From: CAUZJF01 sp965248605
GTDB taxonomy: Bacteria > Chloroflexota > Dehalococcoidia > Lucifugimonadales > CAUZJF01
Length of the DNA: 64,000 bases
Direction of reading: 5' to 3'
NCBI GenBank assembly: GCA_965248605.1
Contig: CBDFJV010000007.1
Span: 1,922,001-1,986,000, forward strand
In this document: one piece after another, positions 42,474 through 50,917 of the stretch
Layout of the letters: each line of letters begins with the position of its first letter
Numbering within the stretch: the stretch's first letter is position 1
The notes under the pieces: model-generated
What the model was told of the DNA's origin: nothing
Seen by the model: only the letters and a program-made list of their open reading frames with translations
Database searches by the model: none
Program-made: the position numbers and the translations under genes

Positions 42474-44869
42474 GTGCGCCAAGAAGCGCATAGGTTGAGA
42501 GTTCCAGACTTGGAACCCGGCCAGGAGTGGGCCGGTGGCTACGGAAGCAGGCACGGTGACCCGAAGCAGAACCGTGTTTGAAGCCTTCCCGACAACGGGG
42601 CGGCAGCAGCCCTACCAAGCTGCGTGCCCCTAGCCAGAGTTCCGCTACGGTTACGAAAGAAACTGCTGTTTGACGCGTCGAATCGCTGACTGCCCGTCCA
42701 CGGTAGGGCGAGGGCAGAGTCGTCGGATACCCGTCTATCCACTGCGGGAAAAGTCCGTCAGGACAGGGACGCCGCACTCCAGACAACCGGCCGTCCCCCG
42801 ATGGCGAGCGCGGCAGGGAGCCGTGCCAGGCGTAAAGGCAGAACCTAAGGCGGAATGAAGATGCAACCTACGTGAACTTGGGAACCACGTTCGGCTCTCC
42901 GGCAACGGAGTAGGCCAGCTTGCGGCCAATGCCGGACGTGGGGCAGAGCCCTTGTAGTAGTCCGAGGTCGGGAAAGCCGACCACATGGCGAAGGAGGGCA
43001 ATTAGACGAGTGCAGAACACAAGCAAACTACGCCAGAGGAGGGATGTATGAACCCGACGAAGATGGCAGAAAAGCAAAGGTTCTTGGCAAAGACGGCCAA
43101 TGAGTATCCAGACCACAGGTTCACCAACCTGTACGACCTATTGCACTGGGACTGCTGGATGCACACAGCGGCTGAAAGGGTACTGGCGCGACCGGGTAGC
43201 CAGACTGACGGCGTGGACGGCAAGACGCGGGATGCGTTCAAGAAGGACTACGAGGACCAGATAACGGCCCTCATCGACCAACTGAAGCGCAGAACGTACG
43301 AGCCGCAACCCGTCCGGCGAGTCTACATACCCAAGCACGATGGCAAACAGCGCCCGCTGGGCATCCCCGCCCTGCGAGACCGCATCGTGCAGGAAGCACT
43401 TCGGGCCATCCTCGACCCGATTTACGAGTCGGATTTTCACCCGCACTCCTACGGTTTCCGCAAAGGTCGTTGCACGATGGACGCAATCGCAGTCCTCATG
43501 CCCATGTTCAACACCAGCCTGAAACACTACTACGTGATAGAAGGCGACCTCCAAAGCTACTTCGATACCGTCCACCATCGGACGCTCATGAAGCTGTTGC
43601 GGAGGCGACTGAAGGACAGGGCGCTACTGGACTTGATCTGGAAGTTCCTGAAAGCGGGCGTGATGGAAGGGGGCCTCTTTCAGCACACCGAATCCGGTGT
43701 GCCACAGGGAGGGGTTATCTCCCCGCTGCTAGCCAACGTCTACCTCAACGAGTTTGACAAGTGGGCGGCGGCGCAGTGGGATCTCGACCCTAACGCTCGA
43801 CGACGGAGACGGTACGCAGGTCTCGGCAACTACAAGATGGTGCGCTACGCGGACGACTTCGTGGTCGTCACCAACAGCCCCATCGCCGAGGTCAAAGCCA
43901 CCAAGCAGGCCATACAGCAGTTTCTGGAGAACAAACTCCACCTGACGCTATCGGAAGAAAAGACAGTCATCACCCACGTCAACGACGGCTTCGACTTCCT
44001 GGGTTTTCACATCCAGCGCAAGAAGACCGAAGGAAAGTGGGCGGTGCATCTCCGACCGACGGCCAAGGCAAAAGAGCGAGTGAAACAGAAGCTCAAGGCC
44101 CTGACTTCCAGGAACTGGACTTGGATGGACGAGTACACCCGACTGACCACCCTGAACGCTATCGTGCGGGGCTGGGCCGAGTACTATCGGTACACCAGCC
44201 TTGTGCAGGACATCGAGGACATCACGCGGTTCACATGGTTCCGCTACCTCAACTGGCTCCTAGCGAAGCATAAGGGCAGCCATAAGGGACAGCTCATGAA
44301 AGACAAGACCAGAATGCTCCACGGCAGAACCCGCTGGTACGCAGAGGAACGCGAAGGCGATAACACGCTGGAAACGTACCAATGGCTCCCCACCCGACAG
44401 GAGCTTGACCGCCAACGCTACCGACAGAAGGGGGCAGCGGGATTCCCGCATCCCTACCTGTCCGGCCACGCGGAGGCAGCAGGCGACCATCCACAGGGAG
44501 CAACCGGCCCAGACGAGCGCATCTACACGGCGACCATTGGGGCAAGTAGCGGCAGACGTAGCCGCAGCGAACCTCTCGTACTCGCCGAACGGAAACTCAA
44601 GGCCAAGTTGCGCGACGGGATGAAATGCCAAGAGTGTGGCGCTCGGAGTCCTCTCCAAGTCCACCATGTCAAAGGCATGAAGTCCCACGCGCTCAGTGAC
44701 TTGGTCACGCTCTGCCGGACGTGCCATAAGGCCGTAAGCCAACCAAGCCAACAACGAACCGTCTAATGGAGAGCCGGGTGCCGCGAAAGTGGCACGCCCG
44801 GTTCGGTGGGAGGGATGGCGCAAACCAGCCAGAGCAATCCGGCCATCGGCGGCGCTGTCCCTACCCAAT
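42474..44869 (+). mobile_element. Group II intron, 2396 bp
   Basis: The 5' end is GTGCGCC at 42474, a typical group II start. Domain V is 44771-44804 (GAGCC...GCGAAAG...GGTTC), and domain VI follows with a long stem ending in CTACCC and a 3' AAT at 44867-44869. It carries its own maturase. With these boundaries exon 1 (GTG GGG, 42468-42473) and exon 2 (GCG TTG from 44870) join in frame into the P-loop kinase gene, which supports the ends chosen. Confidence 0.85.
43048..44766 (+). CDS. ltrA: Group II intron reverse transcriptase/maturase with HNH
   Basis: 572 residues. RT blocks: TDGVDGKTRDAF, RPLGIPALRDRIVQEALR, HSYGFRKGRCTMDAI, GVPQGGVISPLLANVYLNE and MVRYADDFVVV with the catalytic YADD. 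Then maturase domain X (TTLNAIVRGWAEYYRYTS) and a C-terminal HNH endonuclease (CQECGARSPLQVHHVKGMKS; LCRTCHKA). It helps the intron splice and copies it into new sites. Intact, so the intron may be mobile. Confidence 0.95.
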   Translation: MNPTKMAEKQRFLAKTANEYPDHRFTNLYDLLHWDCWMHTAAERVLARPGSQTDGVDGKTRDAFKKDYEDQITALIDQLKRRTYEPQPVRRVYIPKHDGKQRPLGIPALRDRIVQEALRAILDPIYESDFHPHSYGFRKGRCTMDAIAVLMPMFNTSLKHYYVIEGDLQSYFDTVHHRTLMKLLRRRLKDRALLDLIWKFLKAGVMEGGLFQHTESGVPQGGVISPLLANVYLNEFDKWAAAQWDLDPNARRRRRYAGLGNYKMVRYADDFVVVTNSPIAEVKATKQAIQQFLENKLHLTLSEEKTVITHVNDGFDFLGFHIQRKKTEGKWAVHLRPTAKAKERVKQKLKALTSRNWTWMDEYTRLTTLNAIVRGWAEYYRYTSLVQDIEDITRFTWFRYLNWLLAKHKGSHKGQLMKDKTRMLHGRTRWYAEEREGDNTLETYQWLPTRQELDRQRYRQKGAAGFPHPYLSGHAEAAGDHPQGATGPDERIYTATIGASSGRRSRSEPLVLAERKLKAKLRDGMKCQECGARSPLQVHHVKGMKSHALSDLVTLCRTCHKAVSQPSQQRTV

Positions 44870-45193
44870 GCGTTGGAAGAAGACGAGGGGCGCAGCTGGA
44901 CGGTACTAGTGATCGGAGGAAGCGCGGCTGCAGGGAAGACTACGATAGCCCGAGTCTTGGCAGAGCGCTACGGTGTTTCTGTCCTGCCCGTCGACGCGAT
45001 CTGGTTCGCCCTGAAGGCTGCTACGAACCCCGAGTCATATCCCGAGTTGCACTATTTCGACCCGTCCCCTGAGGAGCGCGCATGGCCAACCATGCAGTTG
45101 CAAACCACAAACATTCCGCACTTCGGCCGCAGGCACCGCTCGCGCTGTCGTTCAGCGCATCCCGCTATCCAGCGGAGACGTTCGGCCAAGTGA
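44870..45193 (+). pseudogene. P-loop kinase, 5' end interrupted by intron and 3' end truncated
   Basis: Exon 2 of a gene starting GTG 42468 (before the intron). The protein has VLVIGGSAAAGKTTIARVLA (Walker A GGSAAAGKTT) and SVLPVDAIWFALKAATNPES, clearly related to the gene at 48917. Similarity ends at EERAW near 45078; the rest of the frame is unrelated and overlaps the XRE gene. So the nucleotide-binding start is present but the lid and substrate part are lost. Confidence 0.7.
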
Positions 45194-45507
45194 TCAGGCA
45201 GGCACGGTTGGAGACGGGGCTGCGCCAAGTCGACGTGGCTCAGGCCATAGGTGTGGACCCGATGACCATTGTGAATTGGGAGCAGCGCGACCGATTGCCG
45301 AGGCGCTTCAAGAAGGTGCAGTTGGCGTGCGAAGCGCTCGACCTCGACTTCAGCGAGATCGTGGACCGGTTCTATGGAATTGAAGAGCAGGCCAGCGCAG
45401 GGTTGGATCTGCAAAAGAAGCGCGTGAAGAAAGGGCTGACGCAAGAAGAGGCGGCCCGAGCGGCGGGCATCGATCCAGGGACGCTGAGGAGGTGGGAGGC
45501 AGTGTAG
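45082..45507 (+). CDS. Double-HTH XRE-type protein
   Basis: 141 residues. One complete XRE helix-turn-helix (QARLETGLRQVDVAQAIGVD, then PMTIVNWEQRDRLP) and a second at the end (KKRVKKGLTQEEAARAAGID, PGTLRRWEAV) that stops at the second recognition helix. The first ~30 residues are atypical and may come from junction sequence with the kinase fragment. Target unknown. Confidence 0.7.
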   Translation: MANHAVANHKHSALRPQAPLALSFSASRYPAETFGQVIRQARLETGLRQVDVAQAIGVDPMTIVNWEQRDRLPRRFKKVQLACEALDLDFSEIVDRFYGIEEQASAGLDLQKKRVKKGLTQEEAARAAGIDPGTLRRWEAV

Positions 45508-45942
45508 TTCGTTGGACGGGGAGATCGACTCTCCCGCATCTCCACCATGAACACGCGGCGAGACCTTCCTCCCGACCTGGCTCGAACCTTCGGGCGTCCG
45601 TGTTCACCATGGCCTGACCGACTCTGGCTGCAATGCCGCGTCTCGGGCTCATCATTCAGGCGAGCCTCAGGTGGATCGTCGGAATGCTTCTCATTGTGAC
45701 CGCCCTGACTCGCGCGAAACCCCTCCTAGGCGAGGCATATCCCAAGGCGACTCCGTCAGGACTTGCGGGCTCTGGAGCCACTCGCTAGAGTCTGTCGAAA
45801 CCAACAACGGCGGGCCTCGAACTTGGAGCTGCGGCTCCGGCACGGAGGTGACGATGACCGGTGTTGCAGGAGGTGGGATCAATCCCTCCATTCCGTCCGC
45901 GGGGCCCAAGGGTTTCTGGACGGGCGGTTCTTTCGGCGATTC
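45508..45942. other. Intergenic stretch after the XRE gene
   Basis: No convincing gene. A small GGAGCTGCGGCTCC-type hairpin lies near 45826 and a short frame (from 45854) runs into the strong terminator below, so it is unlikely to be coding. It may be an untranslated leader or small RNA, but nothing shows this directly. Confidence 0.4.
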
Positions 45943-45973
45943 AGCCCCTCGCGAGAAGCGAGGGGCTTTTTTT
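45943..45973 (+). terminator. Strong rho-independent terminator
   Basis: AGCCCCTCGC (45943-45952) pairs perfectly with GCGAGGGGCT (45958-45967) over a 5-nt loop and is followed by seven T. It ends the plus-strand transcripts coming from the XRE gene side. Confidence 0.9.
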
Positions 45974-46052
45974 GTACCTCCGATGACGAACGAACAGCGC
46001 GGACCAACCCGAGCCGAGGACCGCCGGGAACGGCTCGGAAGGAGGTTGGCGC

Positions 46053-46658
46053 CTATCGATGCATCGCGTCGGCTACGACGCGGGTGATTCGGTTGGCGCG
46101 GGTGGTGTCGCGGTTGGCGCTGATGATCCACCAGAGCATCTGTTTGCGAGCGCTTGGAGGGAAGTTGTCCCAGTTGGCTCGTGCCTGCGCGTTTCGGTCG
46201 AGTGCTGTGGTGAGGTCGGCGGGTTCTTCGAGGTCTTCGACTTGGTCGGAGATGGTCCACCATCCGTTCGCCTTCGCCGCGTCGATCGCAGCTCGTCCGG
46301 CGTCGGTCATGAGGCCGCGCCTTTCCATGTCGGCGGCGCGTTGGCGGTTGAGTCGGCTCCAGGAGCTCTTGGCTTTGCGGGGGGTGATCAATTGCAGGCC
46401 ACGGTGGTCGTCGAGGAGGGTGGCGGTCGAATCGATCCACCCGAAGCAGATCGCTTCTTCGACGACTTCGGGGTAGGGGCACCTTGGTCGGCCGGTGCCG
46501 GTGCGCCAGGAGCACAACCACACGCCGCGGGTCGACGTGTGGTTGTGCTCGAGCCACGATCGCCATTGCGGCCGGGTCTCGACGTGGTAGATCGGATAGT
46601 CGAACCTCCACGTGGTGGGGTGGTCGGACGCCGACGATCGGGGTTGCGCAGGGGTCAC
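46053..46658 (-). CDS. YdeI/OmpD-associated family protein
   Basis: 201 residues. PQWRSWLEHNHTSTRGVWL and EEAICFGWIDSTATLLDDH are the start of the YdeI-type family, followed by ITPRKAKSSWSRLNRQRA and a C-terminal FPPSARKQMLWWIISA. Family members occur near resistance and stress genes in enterobacteria; the biochemical role is unknown. Cytoplasmic, monocistronic. Confidence 0.85.
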   Translation of the reverse strand: MTPAQPRSSASDHPTTWRFDYPIYHVETRPQWRSWLEHNHTSTRGVWLCSWRTGTGRPRCPYPEVVEEAICFGWIDSTATLLDDHRGLQLITPRKAKSSWSRLNRQRAADMERRGLMTDAGRAAIDAAKANGWWTISDQVEDLEEPADLTTALDRNAQARANWDNFPPSARKQMLWWIISANRDTTRANRITRVVADAMHR

Positions 46659-46706
46659 GTTGTGTCTCCCGTGGCGAGCGGGACGGCCACTTCGCTCTTT
46701 GGACTA

Positions 46707-47943
46707 GTGGTCCAACATCATTGAAATGAATACCATGATAGTCATTGTTCCTCTTGGGGGTTCAATCGTAACGTTGAACCGAGGAGGAACCATGATGTCT
46801 ACCAAGAAGTACCGTATCAGACTGACTACCGACGAACAACAGGAACTCAACGCCTTGGTCTCACGCGGTCGGGCTGCGGCGTACAAACAGACCCATGCGC
46901 GCATTCTGCTGATGAGCGATGAGTCACGCTCGGACGGGGGAATGAAGGACGCGGACATCACCAGCGCGCTCGGTGTGGGACAGTCAACGGTCGAGCGAAT
47001 ACGCAAGCGCTGTGTGGAGGAGGGGGTCGAGTCTGCGCTGAATCGCAAAAAGCAACTGCGTCGGCGTCAAAAGAGACTGGACGGCGAAGGTGAAGCACGG
47101 TTGATAGCGATGGCCTGCGGGGAACCGCCGGAGGGGCGTGCCAGTTGGACCCTGAAGCTGTTGGCTGACCAGTTGGTCGAGTGTGAGATAGTCGGGACCA
47201 TTAGCACCGAGACGGTTCGCCAGGCGCTTAAAAAAAAACGAACTGAAGCCGTGGCTGAAGCAGAGTTGGTGCATCCCGCCCGGTCAGAGCGCGGAGTTTG
47301 TGTGCGCGATGGAAGACGTACTGGAGGTCTACCAACGGCCGTACGATGGGAATGAGGTTCTGGTGTGCATGGATGAGACGAGCAAACAGCAAGTCAAGGA
47401 GACGCGAGTGCCGCGTCCCGCAGCGCCCGGCTTATCGGCGGCATACGACTACGAATACGAGCGCAATGGAGTGAGCAGCCTGTTCATGCTGTTTGCACCG
47501 TTGGACGGATGGCGCCGAGTCGAGGTCAGAGAGCGTCGCACGAAGGTGGACTGGGCGCATGTGATAAAGAAACTGGTCGACGAGGACTACCCTGACAGAG
47601 ACCGGATCGTGCTGGTAATGGACAATCTCAACACTCACAAGCTGTCCTCGCTATACGAGGCATTCGAGCCTGCTGAGGCGAGGCGTATAGCTGAGCGACT
47701 GGAGATACACTACACTCCCAAACACGGGAGTTGGTTGAATATGGCGGAGATAGAGATCGGTGTGCTGGCTCGACAGTGCCTGGACCGACGGATTGCCAAT
47801 CAAGACATCCTGCGCGGCGAGGTCAATGCTTGGCAGAATCAACGCAACCGGGATGTGATACGAGTGGATTGGCGCTTCACTACCGAGGATGCGCGCATCA
47901 AGCTAAAGTCACTCTACCCATCAATACAAAAACGTTGAACCAC
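46707..47943 (+). mobile_element. IS630-type insertion sequence, 1237 bp
   Basis: Bounded by TA duplications (46705-46706 and 47944-47945). Terminal inverted repeats start CTAGTGGTCCAACATC (left) and CTAGTGGTTCAACGTT (right, reversed). The left end is the same as that of the 125-bp MITEs at 4346 and 21509. It lies between the YdeI and hydrolase genes without breaking either. Confidence 0.92.
46792..47938 (+). CDS. IS630-family transposase in two frames
   Basis: Start ATG 46792 (GAGGAGG at 46781). ORF A is a helix-turn-helix part (LTTDEQQELNALVSRGRAAA, SALGVGQSTVERIRKRCVEE) and ends at 47355; ORF B continues in the next frame from the nine-A run at 47229-47237 with LKKNELKPWLKQSWCIPP. The DDE triad is in VLVCMDETS, LVMDNLNTH and GSWLNMAEIEIG. 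The full interval is one base over a multiple of three, so a single frame shift at the A run gives the fused enzyme, as in other IS630 members. Likely mover of the MITEs. Confidence 0.9.
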
Positions 47944-47957
47944 TAGGTGGTACCGTG

Positions 47958-48887
47958 CTATTCCAGCCAGTTCAAAATCGCTTGGGTTGTTTCTTCCGGC
48001 TTTTCTTGCTGGATCCAATGACCGCAGTCCAGACTGACCACTTCCACATTGGGCACGAAATCTGCTAGTTTTTCAGACTTCGCGACCGCATCCCGGTCGC
48101 CATAGATCATGAGTGTGGGCTGTTGAATGATTGGGTTCACGTCCGCCAATAAGCGCCAGTTTCGGTCAAGATTTCTGTACCAATTGATACTGCCCGTGAA
48201 CCCTGTTGATTCGAAGGCGGAGACGAAAACGGCCAGTTCGTTGTCGCTCATGAGGGGCTCACCGAGTGGCGTTTCGGCCGTGGCGAGATTGATCATCGCC
48301 ATACCTGGCGCCGGCTCTGCGAGGGGTTCGTTCTTCCGGTACATGTTGCGAAGGAACTGGAACGTGTTTTCATTGAGTACGGCGTCTGCGACGCCTGGGA
48401 GTCGGTTGAAGTGGACAAAGTAGAAGTCTTCGCCCAGCATGCCTTCCATCATCTCGAGCCAGGGTTTTTCTCCGCGCTCTTGGTAAGGCAGGCTCAGATT
48501 TATCACTCTATTTACACGGTTCGGATGCAGTAAGGCCAGCCCCCAAACGACCATTGCACCCCAATCATGACCGACGAAGGTTGCATCTTCGTATTCGTAG
48601 TGATCGAGAAGTGCGATGAGATCGCCCGACAAGTGTTCGATGTCATATTCTGTTACTTCGGTCGGTCGGGATGAGTTGCCATAACCCCGCTGGTTTGGGA
48701 CGATGACGTGGTAGCCGGCTGCGGCAAGAGCGGGCACCTGATGGCGCCAAGAAAAGGCATGCTCTGGCCAGCCGTGACAGAGCACAATAGGGTTTCCTGC
48801 GTTTTCTTGGCCGGCTTCAAAGACTTCGAGTTCCACACCGTTGACTGGAATAAGAGTGGGCTCGGGAAAATCGGTTGGATTGGACAT
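47958..48887 (-). CDS. Alpha/beta hydrolase of the epoxide hydrolase group
   Basis: 309 residues from ATG 48887 (AGGA 7 nt before). HGWPEHAFSW is the oxyanion-loop motif of epoxide hydrolases, VGHDWGAMV carries the Asp nucleophile, and GDRDAV plus DCGHWIQQE the acid and catalytic His; a Tyr-bearing cap lies between. It opens epoxides to diols, or hydrolyses related substrates. Cytoplasmic, no signal peptide. Confidence 0.88.
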   Translation of the reverse strand: MSNPTDFPEPTLIPVNGVELEVFEAGQENAGNPIVLCHGWPEHAFSWRHQVPALAAAGYHVIVPNQRGYGNSSRPTEVTEYDIEHLSGDLIALLDHYEYEDATFVGHDWGAMVVWGLALLHPNRVNRVINLSLPYQERGEKPWLEMMEGMLGEDFYFVHFNRLPGVADAVLNENTFQFLRNMYRKNEPLAEPAPGMAMINLATAETPLGEPLMSDNELAVFVSAFESTGFTGSINWYRNLDRNWRLLADVNPIIQQPTLMIYGDRDAVAKSEKLADFVPNVEVVSLDCGHWIQQEKPEETTQAILNWLE

Positions 48888-48916
48888 TGAGGTTCCTCTG
48901 TATCTTTTTGGCGTGA

Positions 48917-49363
48917 TCAGGCGACGAAGGTGCAAGCGCAGCGCACCCCTGATAGGTCGTGGGTAGTGAGACTCGTCGGTGAGGTCATGTCGCCATCTTG
49001 TCGAGCGAAACCGGTCACGGTAGTGATCCAGGTACCCTCCACTATGACGGGCCATCGCTCCGACAGATAGTATTCGATGACGGGGTCCATCGCCTGGCTT
49101 ATTGCTTTAGCGCTTTTTATATGACGCTCACACCAGTACTCCGCCTTATGTGTTTGCCACTCCGCGTCGGGCGGGTCGAAGTAGTGCAGCTCGGGATATG
49201 ACATAGGGTCAGTAGCAGCCTTCGGGGCGAACCAGATCGCATCGGTTGGCAAGACGGAAACACCACAGCGCGCGGCCAAGTCCCTGGCCGCTGTTGTCTT
49301 ACCCACGCCGGCAGCCCCTCCTATCACGAGCACCGTCCAATCACGTGGCCTGTCTTCTGACAT
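48917..49363 (-). CDS. P-loop kinase-like protein, probably 3'-truncated
   Basis: 148 residues. VLVIGGAAGVGKTTAARDLA is Walker A; SVLPTDAIWFAPKAATDPMS follows and PVIVEGTWIT has the hydrophobic strand and Glu of the second nucleotide-binding region. Family members are longer (about 200 aa), and the last ~25 residues here look unrelated, so the 3' end is probably lost. Related to the fragment at 44870 on the other strand. Resembles shikimate/zeta-type small kinases; substrate unknown. Confidence 0.7.
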   Translation of the reverse strand: MSEDRPRDWTVLVIGGAAGVGKTTAARDLAARCGVSVLPTDAIWFAPKAATDPMSYPELHYFDPPDAEWQTHKAEYWCERHIKSAKAISQAMDPVIEYYLSERWPVIVEGTWITTVTGFARQDGDMTSPTSLTTHDLSGVRCACTFVA

Positions 49364-49599
49364 GTACCAACCATATCACCTCGGCGAAGACTGTCCGGCG
49401 TCCTGACTACAACGACTCCTGTTGGCACCGGCTGATGGACCTGGAAGGCCTGGTGTCCTGGGAGCCGGGCGAGAAGTCAGGTGACGAGGTGTTGAACGCG
49501 GCGTTACTCACCGCAGAGCCCGCTGAGAACGCTGAGTGAGTCATCTGGTTCGGCCCAGTGTTGGCCGTGGTCACCGCTCGGTGCTGATAAGCTTGCCGT
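49364..49599. other. Gap with a gene-like remnant
   Basis: The plus-strand frame ending at 49539 (LMDLEGLVSWEPGEKSGDEV... AENAE) has coding-like composition but no recognisable start or family; it may be the 3' end of a lost gene. Confidence 0.3.
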
Positions 49600-50106
49600 A
49601 TGGACAGCAGTCCGGCGGAACGGGCTAGAAGAGCCGTCGAAGAAGGCGAGGTCTGGCGGGCGAAGGAGATCCTGCGCGGCACGATCGGCGCTCAAGGATA
49701 CGATCTCGACCTGTACGAGCAGTATGGCGAGCTACTCCTTCAGACAGGGGAGCTGGTCGAGGCCGGAAAGTACCTGTTCTTGTCCGGACGGCGCGAGCCG
49801 GAGTACGAGCGGGCGATTACGACGTACCTGTCCCGTTTCACGAGAAGGGACCGCAAGCATCTCTATCGCACGTTCCCGAGCGCGGCACGTCTGAAATCGA
49901 CCGGCGACTATCCACCGGAAGTCGCCGAGGCCCTTGAGCGCCTACGCCTTCCTCAAAAGCTCGAGCGCCCAGGCGTTGGTGAAAATACCCCGCCGTCAGT
50001 CTTTGTCTTTTTCTTTGGCTGTGCTGCCGTGTTGGTCCTCGCCACTTTGTTTTTCGCACTTGGTGTATGGTCGGTTGGTAGCTGGGTGATGGGCCTACTG
50101 TTCTGA
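49600..50106 (+). CDS. DUF6584-type protein with C-terminal membrane helix
   Basis: 168 residues. The start ERARRAVEEGEVWRAKEILR and YEQYGELLLQTGELVEAGKY form TPR-like helices typical of DUF6584 proteins ('WRAKEIL...LYEQYG'). The end SVFVFFFGCAAVLVLATLFF is a membrane anchor. Soluble part would face the cytoplasm. Function unknown; the short C-terminal tail after the helix is 12 residues. Confidence 0.8.
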   Translation: MDSSPAERARRAVEEGEVWRAKEILRGTIGAQGYDLDLYEQYGELLLQTGELVEAGKYLFLSGRREPEYERAITTYLSRFTRRDRKHLYRTFPSAARLKSTGDYPPEVAEALERLRLPQKLERPGVGENTPPSVFVFFFGCAAVLVLATLFFALGVWSVGSWVMGLLF

Positions 50107-50109
50107 GCC

Positions 50110-50871
50110 TCAGGGTTTGCTAAGGAAGTAGATGATGAACTCGGGTACCCTGCGGTTATCGGCAATATCTGGAAACTCAGCGACCTGCTCTGACGTTGGC
50201 TCGGGCTCCTGGAGCCCATCGAGCCGGAATCCCGCGTCTAGGAAGGCGCTGATATAGGTGGCAAGGGGGCGGTGGAAGTTCGTGAGGGTCTTGTCCGTCC
50301 CGGCGAAGCCTGCCAACTCTCGCGGGGTCGTGTCGAAGTAGTCGTCGAGCATGTAGTGCAATTTCGTCTGTCCGTCCTTGATCCATCTCATTCCAGCGGA
50401 CACCATCGGGTGCAGATTACACACGACAAGTCGGCCTCCGGGCCGTAGCACTCGGAAGGCCTCGCGCACCGCCTGGTCAAGGTCCGGCACGTCCACCAAG
50501 GTTACGTACGACACAGCCAGGTCGAAGTCGGCGTCACGGACGCCGTCCAAGCCTTCCATGTCGCCGACGGCGTATCGCTCGTTGCCGACTCGGTGCGCCT
50601 CCGCGTACTCGATGAACGGCTCGCAGAGGTCGACGCCGGTTGCGTTCGCGCCGCGCTGGGCGAGCATGCGGCAGAATCGTCCTTCGCCACATCCAAGGTC
50701 AATAACGTCGAGCCCGCGAACGTCACTCACGGCTTCAAGCATCCATGAATCGAGGAGGCCTTCCCTATGCGCGTTGCGGCGGGTGCCCGCTAGTTCGATC
50801 CAGTCGTCAGCCACGGACGCCCACTCTGCGCGTAACTGCCGTTTGAGGCCGGAGTGCGTGGACTCGTCCAA
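50110..50871 (-). CDS. SAM-dependent methyltransferase
   Basis: 253 residues: VIDLGCGEGRFCRML (motif I, about 56-70), GVDLCEPFIEYAE, FDLAVSYVTLVDVPDL and LRPGGRLVVCNLHP. Class I small-molecule methyltransferase. Convergent with the DUF6584 gene, stops 3 bp apart, and 46 bp downstream of the double ABC exporter start region on the same strand orientation (not overlapping). Confidence 0.88.
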   Translation of the reverse strand: MDESTHSGLKRQLRAEWASVADDWIELAGTRRNAHREGLLDSWMLEAVSDVRGLDVIDLGCGEGRFCRMLAQRGANATGVDLCEPFIEYAEAHRVGNERYAVGDMEGLDGVRDADFDLAVSYVTLVDVPDLDQAVREAFRVLRPGGRLVVCNLHPMVSAGMRWIKDGQTKLHYMLDDYFDTTPRELAGFAGTDKTLTNFHRPLATYISAFLDAGFRLDGLQEPEPTSEQVAEFPDIADNRRVPEFIIYFLSKP

Positions 50872-50917
50872 TGGGGGCTCCTTTGCCGTGATGTGGTCTT
50901 GCGGGGTCCAGCCGAAT

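Noticed and set aside
45854..46087. Small gene MTGVAGGGINPSIPS
   Set aside because: A strong terminator (45943-45973) lies inside the frame.
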